Origin: Brevibacterium sediminis
Lineage (GTDB): Bacteria > Actinomycetota > Actinomycetes > Actinomycetales > Brevibacteriaceae
DNA: 64,000 nucleotides
Assembly (NCBI RefSeq): GCF_013623905.1
Contig: NZ_JABKDD010000008.1
Span: 1-64,000, forward strand
Direction: 5' to 3'
Shown in pieces: positions 18,062 to 26,222 of the stretch. A model generated the notes under the pieces. It was not told the DNA's origin. It did no database searches and saw only the letters and a list, made by a program, of their open reading frames with translations. The position numbers and the translations under genes were made by a program. Within the stretch, counting starts at the first letter, position 1, and every line of letters begins with the position of its first letter.

Positions 18062-20071
18062 CTAGGCCTGTCTGTACAGCGAGGTGTCGGAATCGGGTCC
18101 GTCTCCGCCGTACTGTCGAGAGAAGGATTTCAGTCGCCAGGGCACGGAGACCACGACGACGTTGGGCACCAGCAGCAGTCGGGTGCGCAGTTTGAGAGCC
18201 ACCTGGTTGTGCAGGATGTGCTCCCACCAGCGACCGACGACGAACTGCGGGATGTAGACGATGACGAGGTCCCTGGGCGACCTACGGCGGATGGCGAGGA
18301 TATGGGCGAGCATCGGACGGACGAGTTCGCGGTACGGCGAGCCGAGCACGGTCAGCGGCACCGGCAGCTCCATCTCGTTCCATCGTTTCTGCAGACCGGC
18401 CGCGGCCTCTTCGTCCACGGCCACGGTGACAGCTTCGAGCTGACTCGACCGGGTCACTCGGGCGTAGGAGAGGGCCCGCATCGTCGGTTTGTCGATTTCG
18501 CTGACGACGACGATGGCGTGGGTGTTCGACGGGATCGTCCGTGAGTTCACGTCCGCGTCGGGGGCGAGCTCGCGGGCCACCCGCGAATAGTGTCGGTGGA
18601 TGGCGCCCATGACGAGGTAGAGTCCGGCCATGGCGGCGACCGCCAGCCAGGCGCCGGCGAGGAACTTCGAGACGATGACGACGATGAGGACGCCGGCGGC
18701 GAGCACGCAGCCGACGGCGTTGACGACCTGGTTGAAGTACATCCGCATCCGGGTCTTCGAATCGATGACCAGGCGCAGCCGTTTGCGCCAGTGCAGGACC
18801 ATTCCCGCTTGGCCGAGGACGAAGCTGGCGAAGACCCCGACGAGGTAGAGCTGGATGAGCACCGTCGCCGAGGCGGACGTGGCGACGACGAGGACGATCG
18901 CCGCTGCGGCCAGCAGCAGGATGCCGTTGGAGAAGGTGAGTCGATCGCCCTTTGTCGCCAGCTGCCTTGGCAGGAATTCATCGCGGGCCAGCCGAGAGGC
19001 CAGTCCGGGGAACCCCTCGACCGCAGTGTTCGCAGCGGCGATGAGCACGAGCGCGGTGATGAGGACGACGATGAAGAACATCGCAGGCGCATTGTCGAAG
19101 ATCGCGTGCGCCAGCTGCGCGAGGACGGGCTCCTGTTCGTATTCGGCGCTGACCGGGCTGCCGTCGCCGCGGACGAGATAGAGATGCGGGTCGTCGACGT
19201 ATTTGATTCCAGTGACCGACGCCAGATAGGTCAGCCCTGTGAGCATGAGGGCGGCGAGCAGACCCGACAGCAGCAGGGTGTTTCCGGCGTTCTTGCCGCG
19301 CGGCTTCTTGAACGCCGGAACCGCCGTGGCCACGGTCTGCACGCCGGCCAGTGCGACGGCACCGGACGAGAACGCGCGCAGGACGATAAGGACGGTGGCC
19401 AGGCCGAGCGTCGCCTGATCGCCGATGTTGCTGTGCACGACCGTGTAGTCGGCGGTCTGGGCGTGCGGGGTGTCACCGAGCCCGACGCGGATGAGACCGA
19501 CCGACATCGTGAGGAACACGGCACCGAGGAACAGGTAGGTCGGCACGGCCAGCAGCATCGGAGTGGCCCGGGAACCGCGCAGACCGGCGAAGCAGATGAG
19601 CAGGATGCCGACGATGGCCACGGGCACACGGTAGGGCGCGAGCATCGGGAACGCCGTGGTGATGTAGGCGGCGAAGACCGTCATCGACACGGCCAGGGTG
19701 AGCACATAGTCGACGAGGAGGGCCGCGGCGACGACGAGCCCGGCACCGGAGCCGAGGTTCTTCGAGGCCACCTCGTAGTCACCGCCGCCGGAGGGGTACG
19801 CCTTGACGTTGATGCGGTAGCAGGCGACGATCACGAGGATGACGATGCCGACGGCCACACCGATCCAGGGGGCAACGGTCAGGGCCACAAGTGACGTCAG
19901 CGACAGTGCCAGCAGGATCTCATCGGGGGCATAGGCCACCGAGGAGAGCATGTCGGAGGCGAAGACGGGCATCGCGATGCGCTTCTTCAGCGCAGGCGCA
20001 CGCCTGTCCTCACTGCGGAAGGGCCGTCCAACGAGTAGTCTTTTGACGGCATCAGAAAAACTGCTGGCCAC
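18062..20071 (-). CDS. APC-family permease with a C-terminal cytosolic domain
   Basis: A membrane carrier of about 669 residues with some 12 helices. The N-terminus reads 'SDAVKRLLVGRPFRSED', then 'FASDMLSSVAYAPDEILLAL', followed by a long C-terminal soluble part rich in alpha/beta segments. This matches actinobacterial homologues of Rv2690c. The open frame runs further upstream (ATG at 20110, directly against the divergent ceoB start), but homologues begin near 'SDAVKRLL', so I prefer GTG at 20071; this start is uncertain. It is divergent from ceoB/ceoC, the K+ uptake regulator pair, and the conserved association suggests a role in potassium or amino-acid transport. Confidence 0.85.
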   Translation of the reverse strand: MASSFSDAVKRLLVGRPFRSEDRRAPALKKRIAMPVFASDMLSSVAYAPDEILLALSLTSLVALTVAPWIGVAVGIVILVIVACYRINVKAYPSGGGDYEVASKNLGSGAGLVVAAALLVDYVLTLAVSMTVFAAYITTAFPMLAPYRVPVAIVGILLICFAGLRGSRATPMLLAVPTYLFLGAVFLTMSVGLIRVGLGDTPHAQTADYTVVHSNIGDQATLGLATVLIVLRAFSSGAVALAGVQTVATAVPAFKKPRGKNAGNTLLLSGLLAALMLTGLTYLASVTGIKYVDDPHLYLVRGDGSPVSAEYEQEPVLAQLAHAIFDNAPAMFFIVVLITALVLIAAANTAVEGFPGLASRLARDEFLPRQLATKGDRLTFSNGILLLAAAAIVLVVATSASATVLIQLYLVGVFASFVLGQAGMVLHWRKRLRLVIDSKTRMRMYFNQVVNAVGCVLAAGVLIVVIVSKFLAGAWLAVAAMAGLYLVMGAIHRHYSRVARELAPDADVNSRTIPSNTHAIVVVSEIDKPTMRALSYARVTRSSQLEAVTVAVDEEAAAGLQKRWNEMELPVPLTVLGSPYRELVRPMLAHILAIRRRSPRDLVIVYIPQFVVGRWWEHILHNQVALKLRTRLLLVPNVVVVSVPWRLKSFSRQYGGDGPDSDTSLYRQA

Positions 20072-20108
20072 GGCAACCAATGGTAGATCACTGCGGGAAG
20101 GATTACCC

Positions 20109-20783
20109 ATGCACTTCGTGATTATGGGCTGCGGTCGAGTCGGGGCCTCCCTGGCCAAAGCCCTTGATGCGAATGGGCACTCCGTCGCAGTCGTCGACCG
20201 AGACCCCGACGCATTCCTCAAGCTCGGTCGGGATTTCAGCGGTTCGACGATCACCGGCGTCGGTTTCGACCGCGAGACTCTGTCCCAGGCGAAGACCGCC
20301 GAGGCCTTCGCCTTCGCCGCCGTCTCCAGTGGTGACAATTCGAATATCCTCGCCGCGCGTGTCGCTCGTGAGACCTTCGGGGTGAGCAATGTCGCCGCCC
20401 GCATCTACGATCCTGACCGTGCGCAGGTCTTCGAACGTCTCGGCATCCCCACCGTGCCCACCGTGCGGTGGACGGCCGAGCAGGTGATGCGCAAGCTCGT
20501 CCCGCAGGGGTCGATCACCGAATACCGTGAGCCCTCCGGCAACCTCGTCCTGGCGGAGGTGCATCTGGATCCTGGCTGGGTGGCCCGTCCGATCAAGGAG
20601 ATCGAAACACGGACCAAGGCTCGGGTCTCCTATGTCACCCGCCTGTCCGAGGGCATCGTCGCCCACGATGATCTGCTACTCCAGGACGGCGACCTCGTCC
20701 ATCTCATGGCTCCGGTCGACCGCCTCGGCGAGATCGAACGGATCCTCGATCAGCCCGTGCGAACCGTGGAGGAAGAAGAATGA
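20109..20783 (+). CDS. ceoB: TrkA-family potassium uptake protein
   Basis: This 224-residue cytosolic protein has a TrkA-N (RCK) NAD-binding fold (MGCGRVGASLAKAL, residues 5-18; VVDRDPDAF) and a TrkA-C domain from about residue 140. Such proteins gate K+ transport subunits in response to nucleotides. The start at 20109 is set by GGGAAGGA just upstream; the longer open frame from 19950 would run into the divergent permease gene. Its stop overlaps the next trkA-like gene by four bases. The pair, with the divergent APC permease, is the same arrangement as Rv2691-Rv2692. Confidence 0.93.
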   Translation: MHFVIMGCGRVGASLAKALDANGHSVAVVDRDPDAFLKLGRDFSGSTITGVGFDRETLSQAKTAEAFAFAAVSSGDNSNILAARVARETFGVSNVAARIYDPDRAQVFERLGIPTVPTVRWTAEQVMRKLVPQGSITEYREPSGNLVLAEVHLDPGWVARPIKEIETRTKARVSYVTRLSEGIVAHDDLLLQDGDLVHLMAPVDRLGEIERILDQPVRTVEEEE

Positions 20784-21466
20784 GGGTCATCATCGCCGGA
20801 GCCGGCTCCGTCGGACGTTCGGTGGCCAGGGAGCTGCTGGACAAGGACCATTCGGTCCTGCTCATCGACCAGAGCAAGGAGGCGCTGGGCCATGAGCGCA
20901 TTCCGGGTGCCGAATGGCTGCTCTCCGATGCGTGCGAGCTCGCCGGTCTCGCCGAGGCGGGGCTGGAGGAGGCCGATGTCGTCGTGGCCGCGACGGGAGA
21001 TGACAAGACCAATCTGGTGCTCTCCCTGTTGGCGAAGACCGAGTTCGGGGTGCCCAGGACGGTCTCGCGGGTGAACAATCCGAAGAACGAATGGCTCTTC
21101 GACGACAACTGGGGCGTCGATGTCGCCGTCTCCACTCCGCGCCTGATGACCGCGCTCGTCGAGGAGGCCGTGGAAGTCGGCGGCCTGGTCCACCTCATGA
21201 GCTTCGAACGCGGGCAGGCGGGCCTGCTCGAGTTCACAGTGCACGAGAACGCCGAACTCGTGGCCGAGCGCGTCGGTGGGATCACCTTCCCGCTCGATAC
21301 GGTGCTGGTGGCGATCATCCGCAATTCGCGGGCGTTCGCTCCGAGCGCCGATGATGTCATCGAGGCCGGAGACGAACTGTTCTTCCTCTCCTCCCCCGAT
21401 CAGGAGCCGGCGCTGCTAGCGCTGCTGCAGGAGACTGCGAAGGCCGACGAGAGCGTAGAGGGCTGA
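20780..21466 (+). CDS. ceoC: TrkA-family potassium uptake protein, second subunit
   Basis: A 228-residue RCK protein with IAGAGSVGRSVARELL at residues 4-19, 'LLIDQSKEAL' and a C-terminal TrkA-C domain. It begins at the ATGA overlap with ceoB, so the two are made together and probably form a hetero-oligomeric regulatory ring. In the mycobacterial equivalent region a DUF3159 gene follows; here the next gene is the convergent OB-fold protein, with only 65 bases between stops and no DUF3159. Confidence 0.93.
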   Translation: MRVIIAGAGSVGRSVARELLDKDHSVLLIDQSKEALGHERIPGAEWLLSDACELAGLAEAGLEEADVVVAATGDDKTNLVLSLLAKTEFGVPRTVSRVNNPKNEWLFDDNWGVDVAVSTPRLMTALVEEAVEVGGLVHLMSFERGQAGLLEFTVHENAELVAERVGGITFPLDTVLVAIIRNSRAFAPSADDVIEAGDELFFLSSPDQEPALLALLQETAKADESVEG

Positions 21467-21531
21467 GCCCGGTCGTCTGCGGCCGAGATCGTCAGTTCTG
21501 CGGCCGACGGCCGCCCGGCCCCTCGGGACGG

Positions 21532-21909
21532 TCAGTCGTCGGAGTCGTCGCGGGTCTGCAGGAGTTCGTAGACGGGATTGTGTGCGGTGAGCACTCCGTC
21601 CTTGCCGCAGAACCGTCCTTCTAAGACGATGAGGGACCCGGGACGGATGCCGCTGATCTCCCGGCGTCCGAGGAACTGGGCGCGGGCTTCGCCGGTGCCA
21701 TCGGCGACGGTGATGTCGAGCCTGGGGCTGTCGGCGCTGCACGACTGAGTGGTCGCTGAAACGACTCCGGCGATGCGTGAGGTCTTTCGCGCCTCCAGCT
21801 CTTCGACCGGAATGACCCCGGGGATCTGGCTGACCAGTCGCAGATCAGCCCGGGCCTCGGCCTCACGGGATCCGAAGTCGCGCACGAGGCGAGGGATGAG
21901 GTTCCGCAT
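21532..21909 (-). CDS. OB-fold nucleic-acid-binding domain protein
   Basis: A 125-residue protein whose middle part, from 'RIAGVVSATT' to 'GRFCGKDGVLTAHNPVYEL', reads as a single OB fold of five strands. It matches in position and size Rv2694c-like proteins that sit next to DUF3710 and dut across actinobacteria. Six bases separate it from DUF3710, so dut, DUF3710 and this gene form an operon. Binding of RNA or single-stranded DNA is inferred from the fold only. Confidence 0.82.
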   Translation of the reverse strand: MRNLIPRLVRDFGSREAEARADLRLVSQIPGVIPVEELEARKTSRIAGVVSATTQSCSADSPRLDITVADGTGEARAQFLGRREISGIRPGSLIVLEGRFCGKDGVLTAHNPVYELLQTRDDSDD

Positions 21910-21915
21910 CAGCGC

Positions 21916-22764
21916 TCAGCGGACCTCTGTGATCTCGGGGCCGCGTTCGAAGGGGTTGAGTTCGTCCTCGTCCTTCTTCTCCTCCGCCTCGTCCTGGTCG
22001 ACCTGCGGTGCGGTCAGTGCGATGAGCTCGCGGGGAGCCATCGCCTCCTCACCGCGATCGACGACGACTCCGCGGAAGAGTGCGGAGAGTTCGGCACGCA
22101 CCTCGTCATCGGTCACGGCCTTGCCGGAGAACACGGCGCGGACGAACCAGCGTGGTCCGTCGATGCCGGCGAAGCGCATGGCGCGTTTGCCGGGGCGACC
22201 GGATTCCGTCTTCGCCGGAACCTCGATGGCCAGCTCCTTGCCGAGAGAGGTGTGCAGCTCGGTCGATTCCCCACCCTGTTTGGTCACGGATTCGGCGAGC
22301 TGACCGCGCACCGTGTTCCACAGGCCCTCGGAGCGTGGGGTTGCGAACGCCTGCAGCTGGATGCCTCCACCGTCGTGGATGAGGGTGACGGCCAGCACGC
22401 GCTGAGAATCGTCGTCCGTGTCCAGGCGCACCTGCATGCCGTCGACGACGGGCACCTTGAGCGCGCCGAGGTCGAGGCGGTCATGCTCCGGGTACTCCTC
22501 GGAGATGTCGAAGGGGCCATTCTCGGACCGGTCGAAGGGTGCGGACTTCTCCAGCCGCGCTTCTTCCTCGTCGACATCGTCATCGGACTCGGCCGCCTCT
22601 GCGGCGGACTCTGCCTCGTCGTCATCGGCGTCGTCGTCTGCACGATCGGCCGCCTCGGTGTCGGTGTCCTGAGCGTCGAGCTCATCGTCGTCGGTGAGTT
22701 CGTCGTCGGCGCGGACGTCGTCATCGGTCGGTGTGGATTTCTTGAACCGGGAGAACAGTCCCAT
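21916..22764 (-). CDS. DUF3710 domain protein
   Basis: The 282-residue protein has a highly acidic, disordered N-terminal third (about residues 13-70, dominated by Asp, Glu and Ala) followed by a globular domain starting near 'FDRSENGPFDISEEYPEHDR'. Conserved segments include 'DLGALKVPVVDGMQVRL' and 'GIDGPRWFVRAVFSGKA', typical of DUF3710 (Rv2696c-like). The function is unknown. It sits between dut and the OB-fold gene with six-base gaps on each side, a linkage widely conserved in actinobacteria. Confidence 0.88.
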   Translation of the reverse strand: MGLFSRFKKSTPTDDDVRADDELTDDDELDAQDTDTEAADRADDDADDDEAESAAEAAESDDDVDEEEARLEKSAPFDRSENGPFDISEEYPEHDRLDLGALKVPVVDGMQVRLDTDDDSQRVLAVTLIHDGGGIQLQAFATPRSEGLWNTVRGQLAESVTKQGGESTELHTSLGKELAIEVPAKTESGRPGKRAMRFAGIDGPRWFVRAVFSGKAVTDDEVRAELSALFRGVVVDRGEEAMAPRELIALTAPQVDQDEAEEKKDEDELNPFERGPEITEVR

Positions 22765-22770
22765 AAGTCC

Positions 22771-23244
22771 TCACTTCTCCTTTTCGCTGAGGCCGGCGAC
22801 GATTCCGCCGGTGGATCCGAATCCCCCGGCGCCGCGGGCGCTGTCTTCGAGGGATTCGACGATGTCGAAGTCGGCGTGGGCGATCCTCTGGATCACGAGT
22901 TGGGCGATGCGGTCTCCGCGCACGACGCGCAGCGGGGTCTTCGCGTCGAGGTTGATCAGCGGCACCTTGATCTCGCCGCGGTAGCCGGCGTCGATGGTGC
23001 CCGGCGCATTGACGACCGTGACTCCGTGCTTGCTCGACAGGCCCGAACGCGGATGCACGAAGGCCGCATAGCCCTCTGGCAGGGCGATCGCGATTCCGGT
23101 CGGAACGACACGGCGCTCGAACGGTTCGAGCACGAAGTCGATCGCCGAATGCAGGTCTGCACCGGCGTCGCTCGCATGCGCGTAGCCGGGCGCGCTCATG
23201 CCCGCGTCAAGGAGCTGGAGGTTGATCTTCACGGTTTCCGTCAC
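22771..23244 (-). CDS. dut: dUTP diphosphatase
   Basis: A trimeric-type dUTPase of 157 residues that converts dUTP to dUMP and keeps uracil out of DNA. All five family motifs are visible: DAGADL, PRSGLSSKHGV, GTIDAGYRGEI, RGDRIAQLVI and the C-terminal GAGGFGSTG that closes over the active site. I chose GTG at 23244 (VTETVKINLQLL) because it gives the usual family N-terminus; the open frame extends 22 codons further without a ribosome site. First gene of the dut-DUF3710-OB-fold operon and divergent from DUF3093. Confidence 0.96.
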   Translation of the reverse strand: MTETVKINLQLLDAGMSAPGYAHASDAGADLHSAIDFVLEPFERRVVPTGIAIALPEGYAAFVHPRSGLSSKHGVTVVNAPGTIDAGYRGEIKVPLINLDAKTPLRVVRGDRIAQLVIQRIAHADFDIVESLEDSARGAGGFGSTGGIVAGLSEKEK

Positions 23245-23308
23245 AAAGATGCACTCTAACGCTCCAGCCTGAGCGTGGCCAAACTTCTCGCTATGGGACA
23301 ATGGCCGC

Positions 23309-23764
23309 ATGGCAACAACTCAATCCGGAACCCACGTGGTCTATCAGGAGAAGGTCCGCCCCTCGGTCGGCATGTGGATCCTCGTCGTGGTGGCCGCTCT
23401 GTCCACGGCACTCATGGTCATGCCCGTCTGGCAGCTCGGCACCATCATCCTTCCCGTCGTCAGCTTCGTCCTCTTCGCCTGGTGGCTGAATTCGCTGACG
23501 CTGACGATCATCGTCACCGAACGACAGCTGTTCGTCGGCGAAGCTCATATCGACCGCACGTTCGTTCCGGGTGCGGTCGCCTTCGACGGCGAGGAGGCCC
23601 GGCAGGCCCGCGGTGTCGATCTCGACGCCCGCGCCTTCCTCAAGATCCGCCCGTGGGTGAAATCCGTCGTCCGCATCGATCTCGACGATGAGACGGATCC
23701 GACCCCGTACTGGCTCGTCTCGAGCCGTCACCCCCACAAACTAGCCGCCGCCCTCACCCCCTGA
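23309..23764 (+). CDS. DUF3093 membrane protein
   Basis: A 151-residue protein with two hydrophobic helices near residues 22-42 and 46-66, followed by a soluble domain. The opening VVYQEKVRPSVGMWILVV and the 'SLTLTIIVTERQLFVGEAHI' segment fit DUF3093, which sits divergent to dut in many actinobacteria (Rv2698 in M. tuberculosis). Function unknown. Its stop codon directly abuts a perfect 62-bp palindrome. Confidence 0.87.
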   Translation: MATTQSGTHVVYQEKVRPSVGMWILVVVAALSTALMVMPVWQLGTIILPVVSFVLFAWWLNSLTLTIIVTERQLFVGEAHIDRTFVPGAVAFDGEEARQARGVDLDARAFLKIRPWVKSVVRIDLDDETDPTPYWLVSSRHPHKLAAALTP

Positions 23765-23826
23765 TTACTACCTGACGGCGGCCCAGCAACCTCGCGCGAG
23801 GTTGCTGGGCCGCCGTCAGGTAGTAA
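23765..23826. repeat. Perfect 62-bp palindrome, copy 1
   Basis: The half-arm is TTACTACCTGACGGCGGCCC followed by AGCAACCTCGC, and the other half is its exact reverse complement, with no loop or mismatch. It begins at the base after the DUF3093 stop and lies between convergent genes. An identical 62-bp sequence occurs at 44701-44762. It may act as a bidirectional terminator or be a dispersed palindromic element. Confidence 0.95.
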
Positions 23827-23835
23827 GGGGAGAAG

Positions 23836-23870
23836 AACGGACCGCGACCCTGTCGAGGGCGCGGTCCGTT
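23836..23870. terminator. Intrinsic terminator after DUF3093
   Basis: AACGGACCGCG (23836-23846) pairs with CGCGGTCCGTT (23860-23870). An inner CCCT/AGGG pair extends the stem after one bulged base, and a TTTT-rich run follows on the plus strand. It lies between converging genes and can serve both directions. Confidence 0.8.
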
Positions 23871-23896
23871 TTCGGGTTTTCGCGAAGAGAAGCGAT

Positions 23897-24196
23897 TCAG
23901 CCTGCACAGTCTGTGCAGATGGGGACACCGCCTTCTTCGGTCGCAAGCTGAGAACGATGGCGGACCAGGAAGCACTCCATGCAGGTGAACTCATCGTTCT
24001 GCTTCGGCAGGACCCGAACGGAGAGCTCTTCGTTCGACAGGTCCGCACCGGGAAGTTCGAAGCCTTCGGCTACTGCAGTCTCGTCTTCGTCGATCTTGCT
24101 CGCCTGAGCCTGGGAACGCTGGGCCTTGAGCTGCTCGATCGAATCGCTTTTGATCTCATCGTCTTGCTTGCGAGGTGCGTCGTAGTCTGTTGCCAT
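23897..24196 (-). CDS. DUF4193 zinc-ribbon protein
   Basis: A 99-residue actinobacterial protein with an acidic N-terminal part (MATDYDAPRKQDDEIKSDSI) and a C-terminal zinc ribbon formed by two pairs of cysteines (CMEC near residue 72 and CTDC near 95). This is the DUF4193 family, corresponding to Rv2699c, which follows dut and DUF3093 in mycobacteria as here. The function is not established; the zinc ribbon suggests binding to RNA polymerase or nucleic acid. Confidence 0.9.
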   Translation of the reverse strand: MATDYDAPRKQDDEIKSDSIEQLKAQRSQAQASKIDEDETAVAEGFELPGADLSNEELSVRVLPKQNDEFTCMECFLVRHRSQLATEEGGVPICTDCAG

Positions 24197-24483
24197 ATGG
24201 CCTCATCGCTCTCTGTCCGGAGGGGGTGCCGAAGAGGAGCATCTTCTCCTCTTCCGAGATGTGTCCCCAGCATTGTGCACTGTATGCTTGCCGTTGGCAA
24301 GATGGAATGAGCACCTGATGCGGTGATTCTCGTCACCAGCTTGTCCGCATGGACGGAGCACACATAGAGTTCACGAAATGCTCTGCAAGAATGCTTGTGA
24401 TGGACAGCACCGACAGCACGCTCTGTCGGTCGAATACCGGGTTCGTCCCCTGTGGAGGCGGCCCGAGGAAGGACGGATCCACA

Positions 24484-24711
24484 ATGAGTGAATTCGCTGA
24501 TCAGCTCGACACACGAATCGATGATGTCCGTCATCGCATTCACGAGGCCCGTTCCGCCGGTGACGACTTTCTCGTCGAAAATCTCATCGACGACCTGCAG
24601 AACCTGATGGAATTGGCCGGACGCAACGATGTCGACACCGGTCCCATCGCCGAGGTGATCCAGGCCGAGACGGGAGCCCTGCCGGTCATCCCGAGTCCCG
24701 ACGACTACTGA
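24484..24711 (+). CDS. Small acidic helical protein, unknown function
   Basis: The 75-residue protein MSEFADQLDTRIDDVRHRIH... is acidic, strongly helical and free of membrane segments, with a heptad-like hydrophobic spacing over residues 5-45. GGAAGGA about 11 bases upstream supports the ATG at 24484; the frame upstream lacks coding character. It stands alone between divergent DUF4193 and convergent hemH, ending 20 bases before a strong terminator. I do not recognise a family. Confidence 0.7.
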   Translation: MSEFADQLDTRIDDVRHRIHEARSAGDDFLVENLIDDLQNLMELAGRNDVDTGPIAEVIQAETGALPVIPSPDDY

Positions 24712-24731
24712 AAGAACACACGCAGAGAGAA

Positions 24732-24766
24732 GAACCCTCCCCCACCGATTCGGTGAGGGAGGGTTC
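24732..24766. terminator. Bidirectional terminator between the small acidic gene and hemH
   Basis: GAACCCTCCCCCACCG and CGGTGAGGGAGGGTTC form a 16-bp stem with a single C-A mismatch around a short ATT loop, between convergent genes. Confidence 0.85.
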
Positions 24767-24781
24767 ATTCGTCTTCAGGAC

Positions 24782-25894
24782 TCAGTTCGCCATGGCCCAG
24801 TTCGGATAGGTTGCACGTTCGATGCGGCCGCGGCAGCAGTCGATGCTGCAGGCTCCGCTGCCAGGCACCAGAGCCTTCGTCCCGGGCAGAGCCGGAACGT
24901 CGACGTCTTCCCCGCGCAGCTGAGCCACGCGCTCCTCGACGAGGTCGACGAGTCCCCTGACGAAGGCGACATGAGTGCCGACGGTGTCGACCCGGGTGAA
25001 GTCGAGACCGAGTTCCTCAGCAGTCTCCTTCGCTTCGGTGTCGAGGTCGAAAGCGACCTCCATATGGTCGGAGATGAAACCGATGGGCACGAGCACGACA
25101 CCGGTCACCCCCTCCTCGGCAAGTTCGGTCATCCGGTCGTTGACATCGGGTTCGAGCCAGGGCACCTCAGGTGAGCCGGAACGTGAGCAGTAGACGAGTT
25201 CGGACGGAACACGATCGGCCTCATCGATGCGCCCCATGAGGTGGTCGATGAGTTCTTCGTGCTGGGCCCGGTATCCGTTGGTGGTCACCTCTGAGGCGTC
25301 CTGCATGACGTTCGGGATCGAGTGGGTGACGAAGAGGATCCGGTGCTTGGTCGAATCGATCTGCCCGACCTTCGACCGGAAATCGGCGACGCCGTCGCCC
25401 AGGCAGTCGGCGCAGGCGTCGGCGTAGCCGGGATGGTTGTAGAACTGACGGATCTTGTCGATCGAGACGTTGAGACCCTCGTCCTTGAGCGTGTCGATCG
25501 TCTTCGCGAAGTCCTCACGGTACTGCCGGCACGACGAGTAGGAGGAATACGCGGAGGTGTCGATCGAGAGGAACTGCGTGGCACCGTCCTGTGCCAGCTT
25601 GCGCACCTCGTCGGTGAGATAAGGATCCCAGTTGCGGTTGCCCCAGATCAGCGGGGTCTCGATTCCGCGGCGATCGAGTTCGTCGCGCAGCGCGGCCAGC
25701 AGCGCCTTGTTCTGGTCGTTGATCGGAGACTTGCCTCCGAAACCGAAATAGTGCTCCCCCACCTCCTCGAGCCGTTCCTCGGGAATCCCGCGGCCGGCGG
25801 TGACGTTGCGCAGGAATGGAACCACTTCTTCTGGGGCCTCCGGTCCTCCGAATGACATGAGGATCAGGGCGTCGATGGGTGCAGTCGTATTCAC
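24782..25894 (-). CDS. hemH: Ferrochelatase (coproporphyrin type)
   Basis: A protein of about 370 residues that inserts Fe2+ into a porphyrin, probably coproporphyrin III as in other Gram-positives. It begins 'DALILMSFGGPEAPEEVVPF', carries the metal-binding histidine in VTHSIPN, and keeps the glutamate-containing 'GFISDHMEVAFDLD'. The C-terminal GSGACSIDCC cluster, together with an internal cysteine, fits the [2Fe-2S] site of actinobacterial ferrochelatases. I chose GTG at 25894: TAAAAT lies seven bases upstream, so the mRNA is probably leaderless. A 17-bp inverted repeat like those at blaI and cydA overlaps this promoter, suggesting joint control with cytochrome bd. Confidence 0.95.
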   Translation of the reverse strand: MNTTAPIDALILMSFGGPEAPEEVVPFLRNVTAGRGIPEERLEEVGEHYFGFGGKSPINDQNKALLAALRDELDRRGIETPLIWGNRNWDPYLTDEVRKLAQDGATQFLSIDTSAYSSYSSCRQYREDFAKTIDTLKDEGLNVSIDKIRQFYNHPGYADACADCLGDGVADFRSKVGQIDSTKHRILFVTHSIPNVMQDASEVTTNGYRAQHEELIDHLMGRIDEADRVPSELVYCSRSGSPEVPWLEPDVNDRMTELAEEGVTGVVLVPIGFISDHMEVAFDLDTEAKETAEELGLDFTRVDTVGTHVAFVRGLVDLVEERVAQLRGEDVDVPALPGTKALVPGSGACSIDCCRGRIERATYPNWAMAN

Positions 25895-26222
25895 CTTCCC
25901 GATTTTACAGACTGTAGAGCCGCTCGGCCCGCTGTCCGCACAGTGAGCCGCGCCCACTCACGGTGCAGACGCCGACCGGAGGGTCCGACGCCCGCCCTCG
26001 CCGGTGTCGTGGCGACGCCGGCGGCGTGGTGGCGACGCTGTCGGAGCCGACGCGCAGGTTCCCCTTTCGCACATTTCTCGCACGTGCGTGGCCGGTCTCA
26101 CAGAATCACCCCGCCGGCTCCCGATCTGCCCCGTGATTTCGCGACTCGCGCGGAAATCTGCCCGGCACGACGCGCCGAACGTGACACGATGCTTCTGAGA
26201 CGCGACAAAGGAGCTTAAGGCA
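25895..26222. promoter_or_regulatory. Divergent hemH/sepH region with a BlaI-type operator
   Basis: TTTTACAGACTGTAGAG (25903-25919) is an inverted repeat with TACAG/CTGTA arms around a central base. It overlaps the predicted hemH -10 (TAAAAT on the minus strand) and matches the repeats upstream of blaI and cydA. The rest of the region is GC-rich and without clear structure; AAAGGAG at 26207-26213 serves sepH. Confidence 0.65.

Noticed and set aside
18590-19894. Open frame of 434 codons on the plus strand
   Set aside because: Shadow of the APC permease; sequence is charged low complexity without domain features.
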